From positions 1-64,000 of the forward strand of contig CAMYZE010000003.1 in the NCBI GenBank assembly GCA_947303805.1: DNA of 64,000 bases. Reading direction: 5' to 3'. Positions 52,787 to 61,930 of this stretch are shown here, one piece after another. Below the pieces are notes generated by a model that was given only the letters and a program-made list of their open reading frames with translations, was not told the origin of the DNA and did not search any database. The translations under genes and the position numbers were made by a program. This DNA is from an uncultured Clostridia bacterium. Its GTDB lineage: Bacteria; Bacillota; Clostridia; Lachnospirales; Lachnospiraceae. The number at the start of each line of letters is the position of its first letter. Position 1 is the first letter of the stretch.

Positions 52787-53665
52787 CTATCTAAACTCTG
52801 GTATGAAACTCTCTTTTGCCACATCACCTTCCTGTATGTATGCATTTTTTGCCCCAAGGTTGATGGCATAATCTACAACTTTTTCATATTCCCTCTTTGT
52901 GACTTTTCTTAAGAGTTCAGGAAATGCATCTATGCCATCATTCTGAGGCATAGGAGTATATTGGCTCATTATACTTAAGTAAATGTCCTCACCGTAGGTG
53001 TCGTAAAGATATTTTATAACTCGCTTTGAATTTTCCGTGTTGGCTGGTAGAACTAGATGTCTAATTATAAGCGAGGGCTCGCATAGCTCGCCCATACGGT
53101 TTTGTACGCGCGAGTTACACGAGCGCAACTCGGGCTCGTCCCTACGAATTGCTATAATTTGTCGATGCATTTCAGCTATGCATGCTTTAGCCACATCAGC
53201 ATAGTTAGGAACACCGCTATATTTTTTTCCAAGCTCATTGTCAAAATATTTAAAATCTGGAAGATAAATGTCTATGAGTCCATCAAGTTTTCTAATTTGT
53301 GAAACTGTCTCATAGCCACTACTATTATATACTACAGGAATTTTCAATCCTTTTTTCTTCGCGAGTTTTATAGTTTCTACTATTTGATCCACATAGAGAG
53401 CGCCAGTTATAAAACTTATGCTCGCAACATTTTCAGATTGAACTTTTATAATTTCATCGCTTAATTCTTCTGATGTGTAATTAATTTTTATGGGCTCGTG
53501 CTCGCCCCTACGTTGTGAGATTTTACTGTTTTGGCAATAGACGCACCTCATAGTGCAACCATAAAAAAATATGGCAAAGGTCCCATCGTAGCCTCTGCCA
53601 ATTCCTGATATGGGTTCTTCCTCCCATCTGTGTTTCATCAGTTTTGCAATTTGCATGCCTTTCAT
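52787..53665 (-). CDS. Radical SAM protein, pyruvate formate-lyase activase-like
   Basis: 292 residues. FYGCTMRCVYCQNSKISQRR carries CxxxCxxC; SFITGALYVDQIVETIKLAK, VYNSSGYE and IRHLVLPANTENSKRVIKYL follow the PflA-like family with unassigned targets. Two dispersed palindromes are built into the frame: one codes about QRRGEHEP after the cluster, and a compound one codes about AIRRDEPELRSCNSRVQNRM and GELCEPSL before IIRHLVLP. Both keep the frame. The start at 53665 has only a distant GGAAG site; an in-frame ATG at 53656 is the alternative. Confidence 0.8.
   Translation of the reverse strand: MKGMQIAKLMKHRWEEEPISGIGRGYDGTFAIFFYGCTMRCVYCQNSKISQRRGEHEPIKINYTSEELSDEIIKVQSENVASISFITGALYVDQIVETIKLAKKKGLKIPVVYNSSGYETVSQIRKLDGLIDIYLPDFKYFDNELGKKYSGVPNYADVAKACIAEMHRQIIAIRRDEPELRSCNSRVQNRMGELCEPSLIIRHLVLPANTENSKRVIKYLYDTYGEDIYLSIMSQYTPMPQNDGIDAFPELLRKVTKREYEKVVDYAINLGAKNAYIQEGDVAKESFIPEFR
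53074..53147. repeat. Compound dispersed palindrome inside the radical SAM gene
   Basis: GGGCTCGCATAGCTCGCCCA, then GCGCGAGTTACACGAGCGCA and CTCGGGCTCGTCCCTACGAA. Two or three copies, in both orientations, inside the open frame. Confidence 0.7.
53491..53512. repeat. Second dispersed palindrome inside the radical SAM gene
   Basis: TGGGCTCGTGCTCGCCCCTA in frame, coding RRGEHEP. Confidence 0.65.
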
Positions 53666-53674
53666 ATTCTCATA

Positions 53675-54145
53675 TTACTTCCAAAGATTAGTCTTCTTAA
53701 GTGCTCTATATAGCACATACCCCAGTCCGTAAACAGAAACTACTTCACCAGCCGCTATTGTTATAGCAAGAAGCCAAATCGGCATCGTCTCACCAAATGC
53801 TATCCGTAAAACGAATGGTATTATAATTGCATTTGACAAAATGGTTGGTAACATTTTAAGAAAAAAATTATCAACCTTTATAAACTTAATACATATAAGT
53901 CCAATTAATGTCGCAAGTGTTCCAAATATCGCATCAATGGCACCACTAAGCAATATGTTTGATAGAAAGCAACCTATTGATATAGATACAATTGCCATAT
54001 CATCAAAGAGTGGCAATATGCACAAGGCTTCTGCAATTCTCACCTGTATTGCTCCAAAACTTACGGGTTGAAATACATAGCAGAGCGCCACATAGAGAGC
54101 AGCATACACTGCATTTTGCATAACCCTTCTTAAATCCTTATTCAT
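53675..54145 (-). CDS. queT: QueT-family queuosine-precursor transporter (ECF S component)
   Basis: 156 residues from the ATG at 54145 after AGGAGG. Five or so membrane segments; VSFGAIQVRIAEALCILPLF is the QueT signature. It should import a queuosine precursor together with a shared ECF energising module encoded elsewhere. It lies between tex and the radical SAM gene; no preQ1 riboswitch fits into the 47-base gap. Confidence 0.85.
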   Translation of the reverse strand: MNKDLRRVMQNAVYAALYVALCYVFQPVSFGAIQVRIAEALCILPLFDDMAIVSISIGCFLSNILLSGAIDAIFGTLATLIGLICIKFIKVDNFFLKMLPTILSNAIIIPFVLRIAFGETMPIWLLAITIAAGEVVSVYGLGYVLYRALKKTNLWK

Positions 54146-54192
54146 CTTTCCTCCTGACATCTCAATTTCTCGATGCCAATCTTATTGTTAAA

Positions 54193-56769
54193 CTATTTTT
54201 TAGTAGTCTTTTTTGTAGTTGCTTTCTTCACTTTTTCCTTTTTACTTGCTGCACTCTTTGTAGTAGCTTTCTTTGATGTTGCCTTTTTAGTTGTTTCCTT
54301 TTTTGTAGTTTTCTTTGCTGTTACTTTTTTAGTTGACTCTTTCTTTGTAGTTTTCTTTGCTGCTACTTTTTTAGTTGATTCTTTCTTTGTAGTCTTCTTC
54401 GCAGCTGCTTTTTTAGTTGTCTTCTTTTCTTCTTTTACTTTAGTTTTTTTAGCATCATCATTTGTCTCATCGCTTGCAAGTTTAACTTTTAATTTTTTGC
54501 TTGTGTCAATATTGAAATTAAATGTTTCACTGCTCTCAGTTTTCTTCTCATTTACAGAAGGTGTCGCACTTACCATTTTTTGTTGATGCATTTCCCTGTA
54601 GTCTTTCATCCCACCACCATCAAGTCTCATAGTAAGTGATATTCTTTTCTTTTCAAGATCAACTGAAAGCACCTTTACATCTACTACATCACCGATTGCT
54701 ACTGCCTCAAGTGGATGTTTTATATATCTATCTGCAATTTGAGATATGTGTACAAGTCCATCTTGATGAACTCCTATATCTACAAATACTCCAAAATCAG
54801 TGCAGTTTCTAACAGTCCCCTTTAGCTGCATTCCTTCCACAAGATCTTCCATGGTTAGCACATCAGATCTCAAAATTGGCTTTGGCGCATCATCTCTTGG
54901 GTCACGACCTGGCTTTTCAAGTTCATTTACTATATCTTTAAGTGTCTCGACACCAATCTTAAGTTCTTTTGCAGTCTTGTCATAATCTACAATCAACTTT
55001 GATATACCAGCAAAATTTCCATCTTTCAAATCTTTCTTAGAGAAATTTAAACTCTTCAAAAGTTTATTTGTAGCATCGTAAGACTCTGGGTGCACACCAG
55101 TTCTATCAAGTGGCTCATCTCCGCCCGTAATACGAAGGAACCCTGCGCACTGTTCAAATGCTTTTGAACCAAGCTTATCTACATTTAATAGTTCATTTCT
55201 ATTATTAAATCTTCCTTGCTTTTCTCTAAAGCTAACAATTGACTTCGCTATAGTCTTGTTTATACCTGACACATACGATAAGAGTGAATATGATGCTGTA
55301 TTTAAATCAACTCCAACTTTATTAACACAGTCTTCAACTACACCGCCAAGTGTCATTGAAAGTTTTTTCTGATTCATATCGTGTTGATACTGACCAACAC
55401 CTATACTCTTTGGATCTATTTTTACAAGTTCTGCAAGTGGGTCTTGAAGTCGTCTTGCTATTGATGCTGCAGAACGCTGTCCCACATCAAACTTTGGAAA
55501 TTCTTCTGTAGCAAGTTCACTCGCACTATATACTGATGCACCTGCTTCATTTACAATCACGTATTGAACATTTTTTATTTTTGCCTTCTTAAAAAAGTCC
55601 ACTATAAACATCTCAGACTCACGAGATGCTGTTCCATTTCCAACTGAAATTAAATCAACATCGTACTTATCAATCAATTCTTTCAGTTTTTGTCTTGCCA
55701 TCTCCTGTCTTTCTGGAGTAGTTGGCTCTGTAGGATAAATTACAGTTGTATCTAGCACCTTTCCAGTTGCGTCACATACTGCAAGTTTGCAACCTGTCCT
55801 AAATGCTGGATCCCATCCAAGAACTGTTTTACCCTCTATAGGTGCCTGCATAAGTATTTGAGTTAGGTTTTTAGAAAATACTTCCATAGAAGTATCTTCT
55901 GCCTTCTCAGTCAAAATATTTCTAACTTCATTTTCAATAGATGGCCATATAAGTCTATCAAATGAATCTTCGATAGCTTTTTCGAGATATTCACTCGTAT
56001 ATTCATTTTCTTCTTTAATAATCTGATCTCTTAGGTACTTTAATACATCATCTCTTATAATTTCTATAGTAACTTTTAAAACTTTTTCTGCCTCGCCACG
56101 GTTGATAGCGAGTATTCTGTGTGGTGGTATCTTAGAAACCATCTCACTATAATTGTAATACTGCTCATAGTTTGTCTTCGCCTCAGGGTCCTTTGCCTCT
56201 GACCTAATTATACCAGTGTTGACCGTAAACTCTCTTATCCATGTTCTATAGTCAGCCACATCGGAAATCATCTCGGCAATTATATCAAGTGCACCTAAAA
56301 TTGCATCTTCAATTGTCTCTACACCTTTCTTCTTATCAATATATTTTTTTGCAGTAGTCTCGATTTTTTGTTTTGCTTTTTGCTCCGATATAATCATGGC
56401 AAGTGGCTCAAGACCTTTCTCTTTTGCTACACTTGCACGAGTTTTCTTTTTAGGTTTATATGGTCTATACAAATCTTCAAGAGCAACCATCGTCATCGCA
56501 TCTTCTATTTGTTTCTTAAGTTCTTTTGTGAGTTTACCTTGTTCTTTTATGGACGCTAAAATAGTTTCCTTTCTCTCATCAAGTTCTCTTAAGTAGACAA
56601 GTCTCTCATAGAGTGTTCTAAGTTGTTCATCATTAAGTCCACCTGTCACTTCTTTCCTATAACGAGAAATGAAGGGTACTGTGCACCCTTCATCTAAAAG
56701 TTTAATCGCTGCTTCTACTTGTTTCTCCGCTACTGCAATTTCATTCGCTATTACTTTACTTATATCCAT
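54193..56769 (-). CDS. tex: Tex-family RNA-binding transcription accessory protein with a Lys/Thr tail
   Basis: 858 residues; GAGGAA precedes the start. N-terminal Tex core (AAIKLLDEGCTVPFISRYRK), YqgF-like part (LGWDPAFRTGCKLAVCD), helix-hairpin-helix (SVGVGQYQHDMNQKKL region) and an S1 domain at about 655-725 (GTVRNCTDFGVFVDIGVHQD). The last ~90 residues are tandem KKTTKKESTKKVAAKK-type repeats like histone H1, not part of the normal ~720-residue family. The tail should add nucleic-acid binding. Repeat units are near-identical in DNA. Confidence 0.92.
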   Translation of the reverse strand: MDISKVIANEIAVAEKQVEAAIKLLDEGCTVPFISRYRKEVTGGLNDEQLRTLYERLVYLRELDERKETILASIKEQGKLTKELKKQIEDAMTMVALEDLYRPYKPKKKTRASVAKEKGLEPLAMIISEQKAKQKIETTAKKYIDKKKGVETIEDAILGALDIIAEMISDVADYRTWIREFTVNTGIIRSEAKDPEAKTNYEQYYNYSEMVSKIPPHRILAINRGEAEKVLKVTIEIIRDDVLKYLRDQIIKEENEYTSEYLEKAIEDSFDRLIWPSIENEVRNILTEKAEDTSMEVFSKNLTQILMQAPIEGKTVLGWDPAFRTGCKLAVCDATGKVLDTTVIYPTEPTTPERQEMARQKLKELIDKYDVDLISVGNGTASRESEMFIVDFFKKAKIKNVQYVIVNEAGASVYSASELATEEFPKFDVGQRSAASIARRLQDPLAELVKIDPKSIGVGQYQHDMNQKKLSMTLGGVVEDCVNKVGVDLNTASYSLLSYVSGINKTIAKSIVSFREKQGRFNNRNELLNVDKLGSKAFEQCAGFLRITGGDEPLDRTGVHPESYDATNKLLKSLNFSKKDLKDGNFAGISKLIVDYDKTAKELKIGVETLKDIVNELEKPGRDPRDDAPKPILRSDVLTMEDLVEGMQLKGTVRNCTDFGVFVDIGVHQDGLVHISQIADRYIKHPLEAVAIGDVVDVKVLSVDLEKKRISLTMRLDGGGMKDYREMHQQKMVSATPSVNEKKTESSETFNFNIDTSKKLKVKLASDETNDDAKKTKVKEEKKTTKKAAAKKTTKKESTKKVAAKKTTKKESTKKVTAKKTTKKETTKKATSKKATTKSAASKKEKVKKATTKKTTKK

Positions 56770-56818
56770 TACATTTCCTCGACATCATTTATTTGGGTAT
56801 ACAGACTACCCTTACAAA

Positions 56819-56890
56819 CAGCCCCATAAGGATTCGAACCTTAAGATGACGGAGTCAGAGACCGTTGCCTTACCATTTGGCGATGGGGCT
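56819..56890 (-). tRNA. tRNA-Gln (anticodon CTG)
   Basis: 72 bases. Acceptor AGCCCCA/TGGGGCT then G; anticodon loop CTCTGAC gives CTG; T arm TAAGG-TTCGAAT-CCTTA. Downstream of a terminator that ends the other three tRNAs, so it may have its own promoter or depend on read-through. Confidence 0.9.
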
Positions 56891-56941
56891 TTAAAACCGA
56901 TTTATTATACTATTTTTAAAAGTATTTTTCAACAAACAAAA

Positions 56942-56961
56942 AATGCCTAGTTATAGGCATT
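56942..56961 (-). terminator. Terminator after tRNA-Lys
   Basis: AATGCCTA-taac-TAGGCATT followed on the minus strand by TTTTTTG. Confidence 0.75.
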
Positions 56962-56966
56962 CGATG

Positions 56967-57039
56967 TGAGACACGGGGGAATCGAACCCCCGACAACTTG
57001 ATTAAAAGTCAAGTGCTCTACCGACTGAGCTAGTGTCTC
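56967..57039 (-). tRNA. tRNA-Lys (anticodon TTT)
   Basis: 73 bases. Acceptor GAGACAC/GTGTCTC then A; anticodon arm CTTGA-CTTTTAA-TCAAG; T arm GGGGG-TTCGATT-CCCCC. Confidence 0.94.
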
Positions 57040-57042
57040 ATA

Positions 57043-57114
57043 CAGGGCTAGGTGGATTCGAACCACCGACTGCAAGAGTCAAAGTCTTGTGCCTTACCGC
57101 TTGGCGATAGCCCT
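57043..57114 (-). tRNA. tRNA-Gln (anticodon TTG)
   Basis: 72 bases. Acceptor AGGGCTA/TAGCCCT then G; anticodon arm CAAGA-CTTTGAC-TCTTG; T arm GGTGG-TTCGAAT-CCACC. Three bases from tRNA-Lys. Confidence 0.94.
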
Positions 57115-57143
57115 AAATCATTTAGCCAAGATGCTAAAATTCG

Positions 57144-57218
57144 GGTGGATAATGGGATTTGAACCCACGACCTCCAGATCCACAATCTGGCGCTCTAACC
57201 AACTGCGCTACACCCACC
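57144..57218 (-). tRNA. tRNA-His (anticodon GTG)
   Basis: About 75 bases including the extra 5' G. Acceptor GTGGGTG/TATCCAC then C; anticodon arm CCAGA-TTGTGGA-TCTGG; T arm TGGG-TTCAAAT-CCCA. First of the His-Gln-Lys-Gln cluster. Confidence 0.93.
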
Positions 57219-57327
57219 AAATCCACGAAACTTAATGATACTATTTATTCACAAAAAAGTCAAGATTTTTAACTTTACAAATTTTTGTTTTATAGTTATT
57301 ATTAGTAGATAACGGAGGTAATAACTT

Positions 57328-58662
57328 ATGAAAAAAATACTTACAAATATTTTACTTATTTCTATACTATTAACTAATATTTCTGCATGTAGTCAAAATA
57401 ATATTAAAAAAACTATAACAGCTGATTCCCCATACTATTCTGTTACAACAGGTTCATTTAAACGTAGTGAAAATGCATACATGAATTTAGATATCAAAAT
57501 ACCAAAAATTACTTACTCTAATAATGGCGGAAATGAACTTATAGATTCTCTCAATAACGATATAGAGTCAAGTTTGAATACTTTAATTGCTGAGGCTATG
57601 GAAAATGCCTTAAATACCTATAAAACTTATTTACAATCTGCAAAAGACAATGTAAAAAAAGATATAGAGAATAAAATAGCTGAAATAGGGTCTAAGTACC
57701 AATCAGTCATAGGTCAAGAAGAAAAAGATATGCTTTCGAAACTTAGTGCTGATGATATATCTAATTTTTCTTTCTCGAGCATGGGCAGAATGAATACCTT
57801 TCCAAATCGTATGGCATCATTGTCAAATGCCATGCCAGGTTTTAGAAGAAGGTTCAATTCAGAATTTAAATCAGAGGAAAATAATATAGAAGAAACTGTG
57901 AGTGGTCACACCAGTTCTGGAGATATAATTAATCCAGCTCTTCACAACAAGAAAATTATTGTAGTGGAGACCACTACAGCTGCACAAACAGAGACAACTA
58001 TAAAGATATCAGGTAGACCTGGAGTAGCACCAAGCGAAGATTCAAATTCTAGTTCAAGTGATAAATCAGATAGACCTAAGAGAGCATCTTGGTCAAATGG
58101 ACAGAAAAAAAATACTGAAAGAAACTTCAAAGCAACTAATAGCGAGTTATCAAGACAAGCCACTAAAAGCGAAATAACTAAATCCGATGAAATCACTCTT
58201 GAAAACTTCTATAGAGATCTAAGAAGAATTCGAAGATACTATATACCAGATGATTATTCTCTCACTATACAATACATACCTACCACCATTGAATGTGACT
58301 ACGAGATAAAATGTCTTGACGAGGATTATCTTTCATTATTTGTCGAACTCACAGAATCACGCACTACTTCTAATGTCAAAAGACTATTCTACAATGTTGA
58401 CTTAAATAAAATGAAAATTATCAACCTAAAAGATGTACTTGGTGATAAATATAAAGAGACTTCTGTAAAGAGTATCCAAGATGCGATAGATAAATGGAGT
58501 GATGCTCAAAAATCTACACTAATACAAAACTACAGCCTTGATAATTATATCAACGAGAACACACCATTCTTTATTAATAACAATCATAGACCTGTTATAG
58601 AAATTGAGAAGTTTGCAATTACTATAGGTTCTACTGGATATCACGAGTTCCAGATATCTTAA
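57328..58662 (+). CDS. Lipoprotein with a C-terminal DUF3298 (RsiV-like) domain
   Basis: 444 residues; GGAGGT precedes the ATG. Lipobox NISACS (Cys 21). An N-terminal PdaC/DUF4163-like part (SVTTGSFKRSENAYMNLDIK) is followed by a long disordered insertion (about 90-290) rich in Ser, Thr, Lys and Arg. DUF3298-like end: IINLKDVLGDKYKETSVKSI and NNNHRPVIEIEKFAITIG. Related domains in RsiV bind lysozyme; here there is no sigma factor next door, so this is only domain-level similarity. Confidence 0.75.
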   Translation: MKKILTNILLISILLTNISACSQNNIKKTITADSPYYSVTTGSFKRSENAYMNLDIKIPKITYSNNGGNELIDSLNNDIESSLNTLIAEAMENALNTYKTYLQSAKDNVKKDIENKIAEIGSKYQSVIGQEEKDMLSKLSADDISNFSFSSMGRMNTFPNRMASLSNAMPGFRRRFNSEFKSEENNIEETVSGHTSSGDIINPALHNKKIIVVETTTAAQTETTIKISGRPGVAPSEDSNSSSSDKSDRPKRASWSNGQKKNTERNFKATNSELSRQATKSEITKSDEITLENFYRDLRRIRRYYIPDDYSLTIQYIPTTIECDYEIKCLDEDYLSLFVELTESRTTSNVKRLFYNVDLNKMKIINLKDVLGDKYKETSVKSIQDAIDKWSDAQKSTLIQNYSLDNYINENTPFFINNNHRPVIEIEKFAITIGSTGYHEFQIS

Positions 58663-58664
58663 AT

Positions 58665-58693
58665 AAAAAAGCAGTCGTTATGACTGCTTTTTT
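58665..58693. terminator. Bidirectional terminator
   Basis: AAAAAAGCAGTC-gttat-GACTGCTTTTTT. It ends the lipoprotein gene and the convergent YfhO gene, whose last codons it overlaps. Confidence 0.9.
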
Positions 58694-61194
58694 GTTATTG
58701 CCCTTGTCTTATCTATAGCTAGTAGTAATATAAGAGCTAATATTCCCACTACAGATAATATAGTTCCTAACACAAATCCGTCAGGTACATAGGTTACAAC
58801 GATTTCATGCACACCCTTATCTATATCAAATCCAAGTAAGAAGTCCATTACCTTCTTTGTCTCAACTTTATTTCCATCTACCAACACTGTAAATCCCTTG
58901 TCATAAGGTAATGATATAGTGCACACACCTTTATTTCTTACATCCATTGTGTAATATATCCTATCTTCACGAAAACTCTTTATGGTGAACTTAGCATTTT
59001 CATTTATGGCGTTTACGACTTTTTTAAGCGTCTCAAAGTTAAATCTAAAAATTTCTACTAAGAGTTGATCTTCATTGGTATCATTTCTTAACCCCATCTC
59101 AACATCTTTGTCTAGATATCCAAGTTCTATAAAATATCCTCTGTTTAAATTCTTAAATGACTTTGATGTTGTTGGATAATTAACTGTTACTTCCTTTATG
59201 CCCTTGTCTCTCACAAACACATAATAGTCACCCTCTTCTTCAGTTTTAAACTTAGCACTAGTTCCAGTTATTTCTACATTCTTTTTATTTAATACTGTTC
59301 CAAGTTTCAATGTCCTTGAAAAATTATTTTGAACTGTTGCTGGGTTTCCAGATGACATATCAAAGTTTTTTAAAAAATCATCTGTAAGTACAAATGAAAG
59401 CGGTAATGTATCTATATTTTGATACATATATACTGTACCGTCATTAGCTATCTCTCTAAGATTAAGTACTTTAGCATGCTCTTCTTCTTTTTCATAAACT
59501 TTATACTTTACCGAAAGAAGGCTATCCATAAATGGAGTTGAACCGGTTATTGAGTAGGCATTTGTTGAAGCCTCCATACCAACTTTTTTATAAAAAGCTG
59601 TGCCATCTGCATAGGCAGATGAAGAAAATATAGATGAAGAAGGAAAGTGCATAAATGCACCATCGTCCTTTGTTTTCATCTCATCCCTTTCAACTCTATA
59701 AAAATCATTTGTTATTTCTTTTAAGCCATGAGTTATCGCTTTTATGTTTTGGGTATTCTTCATGTAATCATCTCTTTTAATAGTCGATATAGATGTCTGA
59801 TACATATTCATAAATGCCTCAAAACACACAAATATAACAGCTACATATAGAAGAATATTTTTATCAGTTTTTTTACTTTTATACTTAAGAAAAATAATAA
59901 GATATATGAGCATTATGATTATAGCCGCATATACTGAATAAAAACCAACTTTATCATTCTTCATCATTTTTTCGCTAATAATAAATAAACAAATTGGTAT
60001 GGCAAAACTTAATGTAATGTCTTTAACCTTTACACTATCAAATTTAAGTAAGGGTTTAATAGCGATAGTTAAAATCAAAAAAGTGTATATAAAACTATGT
60101 CTACAAGGAAGTGAGTTTGGATACTTAAATACGTGGAAAATGTAATCCAAAACATTTATAGAAAATGTTGCTATGAAAAATAAAAATATCACTGCATAGC
60201 ATATTTTTTCTTTCGTCTTATATTTCTTTGACAAGAAATACATAGTTATGAGAGGGAAACAAGCTACTCCACTATATAGGTTCGGCCAATTCTCTATACC
60301 ATTCTCAACAGTCGTAAATGGGAGGTGTCTTCCTATCACTTCTATTATAGTAAAGTATTCCTTTATCTTACTTGGAAATGTAGAATCACTTGATGCAGTG
60401 GTTTTAAATGCAAATATAATCGGCAATAATAAGATTGCAGAAATTAGTACTGCAATAAGTGAATAAATACCAGTTTTAAGCAAATTAAAACCAATATCTT
60501 TTAGCTTTTTTTCTTTTAAAATATTATAGAAAATAAAATATATTACAAAGAAAAAGCAAGTAATAGTTCCTATATAATAATTACATAGAATTGATAAGGC
60601 AAGTGTTATTATATATAGATATGGCTTTTTACCATTTTGCACATTTTCAAACCCAAGAATTAAAAGTGGAAATAACACAATATTATCCATCCACATTATA
60701 TTCCAGTAATATGCGCCCACATATCCACTCATAGCATAGAATATTGAGAAGAATATAACTATAAAACTACTTGTATCATATCTCTTGACTAGATAATATG
60801 ACATCGTAAGTCCAGCAAGAGCTATCTTTAATGTCAAAACCACAGTTATAAACTCAAGCACATAATTATCTCCAACTAGAAATAATAATATATTAAGAGG
60901 ACAGGCAAGATAATATGCAAATAAGGTTATAAAATTTGTACCAAGGCCAACTTTAAATGTGTAGAATAAACTTTCAAAATTTTTGAGTTTATTTTGCAGT
61001 TCCGCATGGAATGGCAAATACTGATGATAAAAATCAGTTCTAAGTATGCACTTATCACCAAATGGAAATACATGCTTTGATATAAGAATAGCCACTATCA
61101 TAATTAGTGGCAACAAAAAAGATAGGAGATAAACTGCTCTCTCCCTCTCTTTCTTATCTGTGATTGCTAAAGCTTTGTTGATTTTATTCTTCAT
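58678..61194 (-). CDS. YfhO-family membrane protein
   Basis: 838 residues with about twelve to fourteen membrane segments and a large outer loop domain. FPFGDKCILRTDFYHQYLPF HAEL, GLGTNFITLFAYYLACPLNI and YYIGTITCFFFVIYFIFYN are YfhO blocks. YfhO proteins act in glycosylation of lipoteichoic acid as a GT-C-like transferase. Its start overlaps the GtrA gene by 11 bases, consistent with a sugar-lipid function. Last residues are coded in the terminator. Confidence 0.87.
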   Translation of the reverse strand: MKNKINKALAITDKKERERAVYLLSFLLPLIMIVAILISKHVFPFGDKCILRTDFYHQYLPFHAELQNKLKNFESLFYTFKVGLGTNFITLFAYYLACPLNILLFLVGDNYVLEFITVVLTLKIALAGLTMSYYLVKRYDTSSFIVIFFSIFYAMSGYVGAYYWNIMWMDNIVLFPLLILGFENVQNGKKPYLYIITLALSILCNYYIGTITCFFFVIYFIFYNILKEKKLKDIGFNLLKTGIYSLIAVLISAILLLPIIFAFKTTASSDSTFPSKIKEYFTIIEVIGRHLPFTTVENGIENWPNLYSGVACFPLITMYFLSKKYKTKEKICYAVIFLFFIATFSINVLDYIFHVFKYPNSLPCRHSFIYTFLILTIAIKPLLKFDSVKVKDITLSFAIPICLFIISEKMMKNDKVGFYSVYAAIIIMLIYLIIFLKYKSKKTDKNILLYVAVIFVCFEAFMNMYQTSISTIKRDDYMKNTQNIKAITHGLKEITNDFYRVERDEMKTKDDGAFMHFPSSSIFSSSAYADGTAFYKKVGMEASTNAYSITGSTPFMDSLLSVKYKVYEKEEEHAKVLNLREIANDGTVYMYQNIDTLPLSFVLTDDFLKNFDMSSGNPATVQNNFSRTLKLGTVLNKKNVEITGTSAKFKTEEEGDYYVFVRDKGIKEVTVNYPTTSKSFKNLNRGYFIELGYLDKDVEMGLRNDTNEDQLLVEIFRFNFETLKKVVNAINENAKFTIKSFREDRIYYTMDVRNKGVCTISLPYDKGFTVLVDGNKVETKKVMDFLLGFDIDKGVHEIVVTYVPDGFVLGTILSVVGILALILLLAIDKTRAITKKQS

Positions 61195-61924
61195 TTGTTA
61201 TCTTCTTTTTCTTAAATATTACAAACTTACTAAACAAATAATTTAAGACAATAATTACTATGCTAGCTATTATCTTTCCAAAAAGTGGTTCTTTGTTTTG
61301 ACGGTCAATGAGGAAGTACATTATGCCAATATTGATAAGTTCAGTGATAATTCTAGCACTAAAGAAAGCCCCCATCTCAGAAAATACTTTCCAAGGTGCA
61401 AAACTATAGCTCTTAAATACAATTATCTTGTCCGCGAAAAATGCAAAAATAACTGCTACTATAAATGCAATTACCTCTGCAACTTTCCAAGCCACCGATT
61501 CGCTAACAATAAACTTCTTAATAAGGTTAAAGAAAAAATTCCAAGAAATTATATTAATCATTGTCGTAAGAACACCGATGTAGATATATAAGATTATTTC
61601 TGAAAACAAGAACTTTCTGAAAAACTTCTTAAATATTATGGTTATAAGCATAAATACCATGCTTAACGTTGATGCCAAAATAACATTTGGTACAATATTT
61701 AGATTTTTTAAATTAATAATATTTCTCTCAGCCAAAACATTAAATAGTTGTTTCGAAAAATATAATAAGAAAATGAATCCCAATATAGAATTAAACAATA
61801 TAAATAAGTAATACTTTAAATACCCCTTGTCATCAGAAGTTTGTTCTATTTCCTTGACAACCTCAGGCTCTTTAACCTCTTCTATTACTTGATTATCGTC
61901 TTTTAATTCTTCTCTCTCATCCAT
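61184..61924 (-). CDS. GtrA-family membrane protein
   Basis: 246 residues. An acidic cytoplasmic N-terminus, two extra membrane segments (about 30-90), then the four-helix GtrA domain (LYIYIGVLTTMINIISWNFF, VAEVIAFIVAVIFAFFADKI IVF, ELINIGIMYFLIDRQN, NYLFSKFVIFKKKK). GtrA proteins help flip or deliver lipid-linked sugars. The overlap with the YfhO gene suggests both work in wall-polymer glycosylation. Confidence 0.85.
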   Translation of the reverse strand: MDEREELKDDNQVIEEVKEPEVVKEIEQTSDDKGYLKYYLFILFNSILGFIFLLYFSKQLFNVLAERNIINLKNLNIVPNVILASTLSMVFMLITIIFKKFFRKFLFSEIILYIYIGVLTTMINIISWNFFFNLIKKFIVSESVAWKVAEVIAFIVAVIFAFFADKIIVFKSYSFAPWKVFSEMGAFFSARIITELINIGIMYFLIDRQNKEPLFGKIIASIVIIVLNYLFSKFVIFKKKKITNEE

Positions 61925-61930
61925 ATAGAC

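Noticed and set aside
54146..54192. preQ1 riboswitch before queT
   Set aside because: The 47-base gap is taken by the tex stop codon and the ribosome site; no room for the aptamer.
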